Source: Diplonema japonicum (taxonomy: Eukaryota; Euglenozoa; Diplonemea; Diplonemida; Diplonemidae). From it: a stretch of DNA of 64,000 nucleotides. Location of the stretch: contig OZ025662.1 in NCBI GenBank assembly GCA_964019335.1, positions 682,001-746,000 on the forward strand, read 5' to 3'. This document shows positions 57,791 through 64,000 of this stretch, one piece after another. The position numbers and the translations under genes are program-made. The notes beneath the pieces were generated by a model, which had not been told where the DNA came from, searched no databases, and saw only the letters and a list, made by a program, of their open reading frames with translations. How positions within the stretch are numbered: the first letter of the stretch is position 1; the number at the start of each line of letters is the position of its first letter.

Positions 57791-57834
57791 GAAATGATCG
57801 GTGCGGACAACTCTCGACGACGGCCTGATGCACC
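57791..57834 (+). promoter_or_regulatory. Candidate SECIS element
   Basis: ATGA (57794-57797), AA (57809-57810, 11 nt later) and TGAT (57826-57829) occur in the order and roughly the spacing of a SECIS quartet and apical AA. The helix between them is poor by eye, so this is only a candidate. A SECIS is expected somewhere in this UTR if the TGA is recoded. Confidence 0.25.
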
Positions 57835-57861
57835 AAGGCACTCCCCAGCTTGCTGCATTGT

Positions 57862-57905
57862 CCCTATCCCTATCCCTATCCCTAGCCTTAGCCTTAGCCC
57901 TAGTT
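57862..57905 (-). repeat. Interstitial telomere-like repeat
   Basis: CCCTAT three times, CCCTAG, CCTTAG twice, CCCTAG; the complement reads TAGGGA/TAAGGC/TAGGGC. Resembles degenerate TTAGGG telomeric DNA inside a gene-dense region. Confidence 0.55.
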
Positions 57906-58027
57906 AACCTGATTGCTTCTTAACGTTTCTCTATATTCCATTATTACATTACTGCTTTCTTTCTGTCAATGCGCCCCCACCCTCGTAGCGTCCGCATCAA
58001 AACTCTTCCCTCCACTAGACCCAGGCA

Positions 58028-59800
58028 ATGATGAGCGGACGTTCATCGCGTACGGAAACCAGCTGGGGGATGGGCATCATGCCGCTTATGATGAGCAAGG
58101 CAAAGCGCCTTGAGGAGGGCAGTGTGTGTGGGTCCTGTAGCGAGGTGCAGATGAATGTGGAGGTCATGAATCTCAGCAGCTACTCAACTATGGCAAATGA
58201 GAAGCGGCGGGGGCAGCAGGAGATCTTATATCCCCACGCACCATGCGCCCAGCGCCTGCACCCCACTGGGCGGCACAATGGGGATGCACACAATGCGACA
58301 AACGACGAGATCGCACGCAGTATTCGGAACATAAAAGACATGTGCTACACGCTGCGGGGGAAGCAGGTGGCGTCACCCACCCTGACACAAGAAGACTCGT
58401 TCTTCCCCTCGATACGTACCACAAGCACCGCTGCAAAGGGGCGTGGGTGTGAGTCGATGAAGAAGGTTGTTGAGAAACCCGTTGTGGCTACCATGCTGGT
58501 GAAGCAGAAGTTAGAGTACCTCCGCAGCTTAGACGCAGAAGAGTTCCTAGAACACTGCAAGACCACAAATGAGATAAAACAAACCACCCAGCCCCCCCCG
58601 GAAGGGAGCAATTTCGTGGCACTAAACAAGAAGAACCTACGCAGGCAGTATCCTTCCGTAGCGCACAGCATGGAGCAGCAAGCAAAAGTAAAACAAAAAC
58701 ATACGAAGATCATTGCACAGAAATACAGAGAAGGGAAGCGGCTTGCAGGCATGATTGCCACGAACCAGCTGCATGCGCGGAAGATGCGTGCAGCAACATG
58801 GCGCAGGGTGGTATCGTTTGTGTGCTTCACACGTGTGATCTACATCACGTTGACTGCATTGCGCTACATCGAAGTCTGCAAGGTGGGGCACATGTGCAAC
58901 GACGTGTTCTCAGTCAAGGAGGCGATGTCAATGGTCAAGAGGCAGATGACAAATAAGAACCACAAAAACGTGAAAGAGGCAGCCGACGCTGAGCTGACAC
59001 TGATGATCTTTAAAACCATCACTCCCAGCATTCTCGAGAGCCTGCGGCGGGGCATACGGCGCGCGAAGATTCGGTGCATGTCAACAAGGGTGGAGTTGGT
59101 GAAGTCCTTTCTCCTCTCTTACAGAGAGAGGAGCGTGTTTAAATGCGGGATACTAATTCTCCGAAGGCGTTTGATGACATGCCAGAAGGTTGCCAGGAAG
59201 TGGCACCGGATGTTCCGGAATAGGCTGAGGCTGTGGGGCATGCAGGTAGCAAGGATAGCTACGCAGATTTGTATGATAGAGCACGCAACAAACACAAATG
59301 TGGCAAACTTCAAGATGGCCGTGCAATTATCAAACATCAAGAAAGACAAAGATAAAGAAAGTTTGTATTTCCTCCCTGTGAGTGTTCCACTTGGCCGTTT
59401 CAAGCCACGGCTACCATCAGAGGCCTTGCTGACCCTGCTTAAAACACGCTACAAAATGGAAAGGTACACGTTTGACATGGCATGGGAAGATTGGTCTGCA
59501 GCGGACGGAGTCGGCAAGTGCCCGCTATTTCCTGTGTTACTGCCGGTGAAGGCTGCCGTAGAGGTGTACCTTGATCTAAAGGGCATCATTGAAAATGAAG
59601 CTAGGGAAAAAGCAGCCGCCTTTGAAAGGAAATTGCAGACAGCAACTTACGTTGTAGCCGCGTCCCTTGGCACCGTCGCCTTTGTCAACGTTGCCATTGA
59701 CCCTTTCAGCGCTGCTGCCATATTCTTACAATCCAGCGCGTCCAGCTACTTTGACCTTCCGGTCACCAGCAGGATGACACCGCCTCCTGCACTGTCCTGA
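58028..59800 (+). CDS. Uncharacterised basic protein, possible IQ-like region
   Basis: 590 aa, single exon, ATG three bases after CCCAG. The N-terminal third is low in structure. The middle is rich in K/R with helical, IQ-like stretches (KCGILILRRRLMTCQKVARKWHRMFRNRL). A hydrophobic helix (~residues 264-285, VVSFVCFTRVIYITLTAL) and another near the C-terminus (TYVVAASLGTVAFVNVAI) could be membrane segments or buried helices. I do not recognise the family. Confidence 0.6.
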   Translation: MMSGRSSRTETSWGMGIMPLMMSKAKRLEEGSVCGSCSEVQMNVEVMNLSSYSTMANEKRRGQQEILYPHAPCAQRLHPTGRHNGDAHNATNDEIARSIRNIKDMCYTLRGKQVASPTLTQEDSFFPSIRTTSTAAKGRGCESMKKVVEKPVVATMLVKQKLEYLRSLDAEEFLEHCKTTNEIKQTTQPPPEGSNFVALNKKNLRRQYPSVAHSMEQQAKVKQKHTKIIAQKYREGKRLAGMIATNQLHARKMRAATWRRVVSFVCFTRVIYITLTALRYIEVCKVGHMCNDVFSVKEAMSMVKRQMTNKNHKNVKEAADAELTLMIFKTITPSILESLRRGIRRAKIRCMSTRVELVKSFLLSYRERSVFKCGILILRRRLMTCQKVARKWHRMFRNRLRLWGMQVARIATQICMIEHATNTNVANFKMAVQLSNIKKDKDKESLYFLPVSVPLGRFKPRLPSEALLTLLKTRYKMERYTFDMAWEDWSAADGVGKCPLFPVLLPVKAAVEVYLDLKGIIENEAREKAAAFERKLQTATYVVAASLGTVAFVNVAIDPFSAAAIFLQSSASSYFDLPVTSRMTPPPALS

Positions 59801-59846
59801 GTTATTAAATTTTCTTGTTTTGCTCAATATATTCACAACAGAGAAA

Positions 59847-61025
59847 ATGTTGAAGTGGATCTTCCTGGTGTCGGTGGCGGTATGTACAGGTCTTCCGGCA
59901 CAGGAGATCAAGTCAAGCGGCGAAAAGATATCTCACGCAATCTTACAAGAAGTGAATAAGGGCGTTAAGTTGCTAGACAAAATACATGACATTATGAAGG
60001 AGGGGAAAGTAAAGGCTGTGCATCCCGACTTTCAAAGGATGGCACAGTCTGAGATCGACAAGCTTCTGGAGACGGACGAGGGGATCGGTGGTGTCTTCTC
60101 TTTATTCTATGGAACGGAGGAGGGGCTGATGAACGGGCTGCAGATTCTAGCGGACAAGTCCCAGCTCATCATTGGACACGCGCCAAGCGATCCCAAGTTG
60201 GAGTGCCCTGATAAGCTGAACAGGAAGCTCTGTGTGACCCCCCCAGGGGTGGCGGCAGGCTATGTTGAGGTGTACGACGTGGGAGAGAACCCTGCGACTT
60301 GGGAGCTGACGCGCCTGTCGCACAACACTACGTACGACCCCAGACAGCATGACTGGTATACAAACTCTCCCGCGCACGTGTGGGGGAGCAGCTTTGTGTA
60401 CAAGCACGACGAGCACTCGTCGGGCATTGCAGTGACCGTGTCACGTGCGGTCATCATCAACGGCAAGCAGGTGGGCACGGCTGCCGTCGACATTGACCTC
60501 AGCGGCCTGGACATGGTCATCGGGTATGCAGCAACAACAGACTTTATACTATATGACAGCCCTTTACGACCGGCTCCTGGTTCAGAAGCCGTTCTTGCTG
60601 ACCCGACCACGGGCAAGGTCATCGCCTCCACACTTCCTGCTGCAAGAATGGTGAGGTTTACGGTATGCTGCTTCACACACCACCATCTTCTCACAGCACC
60701 AGCAAGTTAGCTGCTTCACTCCACCGTTCACGCAGATCTTCAGCCCCTTAGCCCACACACTTGGGGGGCTACACCGCGCTGCTCGAATCGGCCCTGTTCT
60801 GCTGCGAGCCGACCAGGTGATGGGCAACTTGCTACGTTGGGATGCCATCTATTCACACCCGGTATGAAAGAAGCATTCCACGACGCTCCGCAGATCGCCC
60901 TTCAGAAGGACCGAACATGGCTTTTGGTTGTCACAGACGACTCCGAGCATCGAACAGATGCTGCTTCATCTCTGCATTGCAACTTCTTGCTTTTCGCATT
61001 GTTGCTTTTGTGTACCCTTGCATGA
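59847..61025 (+). CDS. Secreted Cache-domain protein, possible GPI anchor
   Basis: 370 aa in three exons. Signal peptide (residues 1-18, MLKWIFLVSVAVCTGLPAQ). A Cache-like sensor domain (~residues 70-235) has the signature YDPRQHDWYT, SGIAVTVSRAVIINGKQVGT and AAVDIDLSGLDMVI; such domains bind small ligands outside the cell in receptors. Introns: 60663-60696 (34 nt) and 60862-60893 (32 nt). The final exon ends in a short hydrophobic tail (CNFLLFALLLLCTLA) with no residues after it, typical of a GPI-attachment signal. It has no kinase or cyclase domain, unlike most Cache receptors. Without splicing the frame would stop at 60710. Confidence 0.7.
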
Positions 61026-61108
61026 TCCCCCAGATGCACGAAACTAGAGACAAGTTTAAAATAGTGTTCTTTCCGAATTCTTGACGTACTCCTTTATTGC
61101 ATAAAGGA
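61026..61108. other. Short spacer before PPR-like gene
   Basis: 83 bp containing CCCCCAG (61034) and AAAG directly before GAATG. No gene. Confidence 0.4.
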
Positions 61109-62368
61109 ATGGTGCACAGCACGCTAGATAGGCTGCGGCCGTCCGAAAGAAAGAGGAGAATACTCTTGGAGAGAACATGCGTTACAAAAACACCCGTCCC
61201 TGGGCCCAAGGAGAACAGGGCAAAAAGAGCACTGCTTGCGAAGGTGAATGAGCCAGCGAAGCTGGTAATCGCTGCGGAGGGCGGGGATGTCACAGTCTGG
61301 AACGTTGCGATCCAGCGATGCGGCGAGCTTGGTGCTGCTAGCGAGCTTGTGCAGATTTACATGAGGATGCACGCCTCAGGCCTGGCGAAGGTACTCCGGG
61401 CAGACACAGGCTGCATCCTCATGACTGCCCTGCGCCGCTGCAGCCTTTTCACCATTGCTAAAAGGCTCTGGTACACTTCAGGCACCTACGATGTGTACAC
61501 GACTTCGGCGGCCATGGCTGCTGCCAGCAGCGCCAACGATCTTCAATGGGGCACCGACATCATGTCTCATGCTGTAACGCCACTGCACTCTTACACCATA
61601 AACCACTACTGCGCACTCTTGTTGCGCGGTGGGAAATACTGCTTGTTGTTCAGCTACTTCAAGAATGTGGATGTAACTTCATCCGTTGTGCTCTTGATGC
61701 TTCATTCCTGCAATTCGGTAGTACAGCTCCAGATGGTATTGGTGCTATTCTCTACGAAGATAGCACTGATGCTGCTCCACTTTACGGTGTGCATGAAGAT
61801 GTACCTCAAGAGCTGTCTCCACGACATGGTGAGGATCATGTACGTACTGATGCTCGAGGCAGGCATAGCACCTGATGCGAGGGCGTGCTTGGTCATGTGC
61901 ATGTCCGAGGCAGCAAGGGGGTCAAGAGAGAATGTTGTTTACTTCGCAAGGAAAGGGCTTGCACTGCGGGATGTCAGTGCGTCAGAGGGCACTCAATTGC
62001 GGCGGTATCTACACAGTAATAATTGTGCAGCACAACGCGAGGCAAGCCATACTATGTTGCCGAGAGCAGAGTTGCGACGGTGGAAGGTGCTGCGGATGCT
62101 GACAGGTGTGGGGTTGAGTACTAGAGACCAGTTGGCAGTGCGTGCGATACGCGCAGCTGTCAAAGTAGCGCGCCCGCTACACGCATTACGAGCTGCGTGC
62201 GCTGCTAGAATCATGAGGCACTTAAGTAACAAGCACAGCCATACAGGGTACCAATATGCATCTTGGCCTCCTCGCTTTGCTCGCATCGTGCCTGTCTGCA
62301 CGCCAGGGGGATGTCGAACAAGCATTGATGGGCTTGTACAACGCAACACATGGCGGGGGCTGGCTTAG
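61109..62368 (+). CDS. Pentatricopeptide-repeat-like protein
   Basis: 419 aa if read to the first stop. Helical repeats have PPR character: TVWNVAIQRCGELGAASELV, QIYMRMHASGL, CILMTALRRCSLFTIAKRLW, MLEAGIAPDARACLVMCMSEAA. Members usually bind organellar RNA. A basic N-terminus (RLRPSERKRRILLERT) could serve as a mitochondrial presequence. The frame has no stop before the next gene and overlaps its signal-peptide region by 113 bp. The true C-terminus may therefore differ through an unrecognised intron or a sequence error. Cryptic GT-AG pairs exist inside (for example 61391-61411), so the model is tentative. Confidence 0.55.
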   Translation: MVHSTLDRLRPSERKRRILLERTCVTKTPVPGPKENRAKRALLAKVNEPAKLVIAAEGGDVTVWNVAIQRCGELGAASELVQIYMRMHASGLAKVLRADTGCILMTALRRCSLFTIAKRLWYTSGTYDVYTTSAAMAAASSANDLQWGTDIMSHAVTPLHSYTINHYCALLLRGGKYCLLFSYFKNVDVTSSVVLLMLHSCNSVVQLQMVLVLFSTKIALMLLHFTVCMKMYLKSCLHDMVRIMYVLMLEAGIAPDARACLVMCMSEAARGSRENVVYFARKGLALRDVSASEGTQLRRYLHSNNCAAQREASHTMLPRAELRRWKVLRMLTGVGLSTRDQLAVRAIRAAVKVARPLHALRAACAARIMRHLSNKHSHTGYQYASWPPRFARIVPVCTPGGCRTSIDGLVQRNTWRGLA

Positions 62369-63389
62369 GAACGAAGGCTGGGGCAAAGAGAATGATATAT
62401 GCACGTGGTACGGTGTGACATGCACGGGAGGCCTCGTGGCTGGGCTGTCCCTCGACAGCAACAACCTGATGGGCAGTATCCCTGGCAGCTTTGAGGTAGG
62501 TACTCTCAGCACTCTGGATCTTGGTTCGAACAGCTTGCATGGCACACTCCCTTGCACTCTGTTCACAGAGAACCTCACGTCTATAAAGCTTAGTTCCAAC
62601 GCTATCAGTGGCACTGTACCTACTTGCCTCGAGAGTGCTTCTAGCTTGGTGTTGATCGAGTTTGACAGCAATTCCCTCAGAGGGCAGCTGCCAGAGATGA
62701 GTGGCATGAGTAAACTAGCAGGATTGTACATTTCCTGGAATGAACTCGAAGGAACCCTCCCCAAGGGTCTGATGACATTGACTGCTTTGCAAGGCATATT
62801 CCTGGATGGCAACAAGATACAAGGAACGCTTCCAAGCTTTCGAATGTGTGAGAGCTTGTATCACCTCTGGCTGGACAACAACAGGCTGTCAGGCACTATT
62901 CCTGACGATGTTGCGTCGCCTGTGATGACGGAACTTGAACTGCAAGGAAACCTGCTTCGAGGCTTGGTACCTGTTTTGCCCTTTAAGAATTTTCACAAGT
63001 GTGACTTGGGTAATGGTTATGACTGCCCACTTCCGAGCAATGTTTGCAAACAGGGCTGCAAGTGCTCTGCTTTGTGCACTGACACATGCGACTTTTGGGA
63101 TGACTGTAACTTGGACGGCAGCGCCCCCATGCTGCTGTGCGCCGCATGTGTTGGCAGCATGCTTCTTGCATTTCTTACGAGATGGCTGACAACGCACGAC
63201 ACGACTGCAAGCACCGCATCGTGCACCTCGCACCAGTCGACGGCCTCGAATACCACCCCGCCTGTCACCCCGCAGCTTCCAGACCTTGCTGCCCTGCGCC
63301 CTGGAAGGTGGCGTCTCTCGCTCGGCAATGACTGGGATGTAGATGTGCGCGTGAAGGTGAAAGACAAACCTTTCCGCCCCGCTACGTAA
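62256..63389 (+). CDS. LRR receptor-like membrane protein
   Basis: 377 aa, single exon. Signal peptide (residues 1-15, MHLGLLALLASCLSA). An LRR-N-terminal cap follows (ALMGLYNATHGGGWLRNEGW, DICTWYGVTC), then about seven plant-type LRRs with the L..N.L.G.IP pattern (LDSNNLMGSIPGSF, LDLGSNSLHGTLP, LDNNRLSGTIPDDV). A Cys-rich juxtamembrane segment (CKQGCKCSALCTDTCDFWDDC) precedes a TM helix (~residues 289-310, MLLCAACVGSMLLAFLTRWL) and a short T/S-rich tail without a kinase. ACAGGGTACCAATATG suggests a trans-splice acceptor nine bases upstream. Confidence 0.8.
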   Translation: MHLGLLALLASCLSARQGDVEQALMGLYNATHGGGWLRNEGWGKENDICTWYGVTCTGGLVAGLSLDSNNLMGSIPGSFEVGTLSTLDLGSNSLHGTLPCTLFTENLTSIKLSSNAISGTVPTCLESASSLVLIEFDSNSLRGQLPEMSGMSKLAGLYISWNELEGTLPKGLMTLTALQGIFLDGNKIQGTLPSFRMCESLYHLWLDNNRLSGTIPDDVASPVMTELELQGNLLRGLVPVLPFKNFHKCDLGNGYDCPLPSNVCKQGCKCSALCTDTCDFWDDCNLDGSAPMLLCAACVGSMLLAFLTRWLTTHDTTASTASCTSHQSTASNTTPPVTPQLPDLAALRPGRWRLSLGNDWDVDVRVKVKDKPFRPAT

Positions 63390-63413
63390 AAAGAAGTAGG
63401 AAAGGGGGGTAAA

Positions 63414-64000
63414 ATGCCGCGAATGCTCACAGCAGCTGCTCTATTCAAGGAGACTGACAGCGAGGTGTGGAAGACAGCTGCTGCAGCATATGGCAAATGC
63501 CTGCTTAGGAAAAAGGATCCCGTAATACTTGTGAAAGACGACGCGTACCTTAATGGCGCCTTAGGTGAAGCTATCAAAAAGAGCAAGCTGACAGTTGACG
63601 ATCTAGAGCAGGTGATGCGGTGGAAGCTTGCAAGAGGTAAGTGGCGCCCAAAGCTGCAGGCACTTGTGGCTACGAATACTGCTGATGGTGTCCTGGCAAG
63701 TTGCAAGGCCGCCAATGTGTGCTTGGCGAGCAACAACATAAGAGGTGCCCTGAAGGCATACTGCACCTTGAAAGGGATTGGTGCTGCAACTGCGTCACTG
63801 TTGCTGTCTCTGTCTTGCAACACCTGCCCATTCATGAGTGACGAGGCCTACGAAGCTGCCGTGGGCAGCAAGATAGTCCGATACAGTGAGAAGGAGTACC
63901 TCGCTTTCCAGTCCCTAGTCAGTGACAAGGCAGAGGAACTATCTGTTTCAGCAGACTACATCGAAAAAGCCTTATGGGCACAGCACATGACATTCTCCGT
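63414..64000 (+). CDS. Conserved helix-hairpin-helix-containing protein (partial, runs off window)
   Basis: ATG at 63414, only 24 bp after the LRR gene stop; the frame is open to the window end (195 codons). Blocks such as LTVDDLEQVMRWKLARGKWR and LKGIGAATASLLLSLS with CPFMSDEAYEA resemble a widespread uncharacterised eukaryotic family with a KGVGPATAS helix-hairpin-helix-like motif. DNA binding is suggested by the motif only. The C-terminus is missing. Confidence 0.7.
   Translation, partial: MPRMLTAAALFKETDSEVWKTAAAAYGKCLLRKKDPVILVKDDAYLNGALGEAIKKSKLTVDDLEQVMRWKLARGKWRPKLQALVATNTADGVLASCKAANVCLASNNIRGALKAYCTLKGIGAATASLLLSLSCNTCPFMSDEAYEAAVGSKIVRYSEKEYLAFQSLVSDKAEELSVSADYIEKALWAQHMTFS

Larger units (their letters stand above)
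57727..58027. other. 3' UTR/intergenic with SECIS candidate and telomere-like repeat
   Basis: Holds the 3' UTR of the selenoprotein, a stem AAGGTGC/GCACCTT (about 57732-57777), a possible SECIS, a telomere-like tract and CCCAG at about 58024 before the next ATG. Confidence 0.5.

Noticed and set aside
1-64000. tRNA, rRNA, SL RNA genes or CRISPR arrays
   Set aside because: Scanned by eye for T-loop/anticodon patterns, the diplonemid/kinetoplastid leader and regularly spaced repeats; none found. A covariance-model scan would be decisive.

Overview
This is eukaryotic nuclear DNA from a protist. Conserved nuclear gene families (UBE2H-type E2, USP14/Ubp6, KDEL receptor, TRAPPC2L, mitochondrial carrier, tubulin) are split by very short GT-AG introns, about 31-86 nt, most with GTATG-type donors. 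About 20 recognisable genes all lie on the + strand, closely spaced. Many are preceded by a pyrimidine tract and an AG a few bases before the ATG, as expected for spliced-leader acceptor sites on polycistronic transcripts. A flagellate-type ~60-residue repeat protein and a PTS1-tagged SDR fit too. My best guess is a euglenozoan, most likely diplonemid-like; this is inference, and no SL RNA, rRNA or tRNA gene was found.

Layout: 1-182 is the 3' end of an unknown gene; 418-3992 is a degenerate non-LTR retrotransposon with a poly-T tail. 4916-10280 encodes repeat-rich coiled-coil protein(s), broken by a 200-N gap. 11251-14491 holds an E2 enzyme, a small two-TM protein and a peroxisomal/glycosomal dehydrogenase. 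15236-32505 is the centrepiece: three tandem paralogues (1927, 1707 and 1939 aa after splicing), each joining an R-S-E type ADP-ribosyltransferase domain to a complete C-terminal tubulin domain. 32579-36856 is a five-exon receptor-like gene (signal peptide, TM, GPDG repeats, PDZ-like, EF-hands). 38270-44432 holds a trafficking/proteostasis run: USP14, KDEL receptor, TRAPPC2L, a mitochondrial carrier and a two-domain SpoVS/Alba-like protein. 44433-56715 is a 12 kb gene-poor stretch of homopolymer tracts, retroelement 3' tails and inverted-repeat elements. 56716-64000 holds a deiodinase-like selenoprotein with an in-frame TGA, an unknown basic protein, a secreted Cache-domain protein, a PPR-like protein, an LRR membrane protein and the start of a conserved HhH-containing protein.

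The spliced models of the three ART-tubulin genes, the PDZ/EF-hand gene, USP14, KDELR, TRAPPC2L, the SpoVS-like gene and the Cache gene all give integral codon counts and continuous homology across the junctions. This is the main support for the inferred introns. Functions are assigned by reading the sequence; no database search was run.
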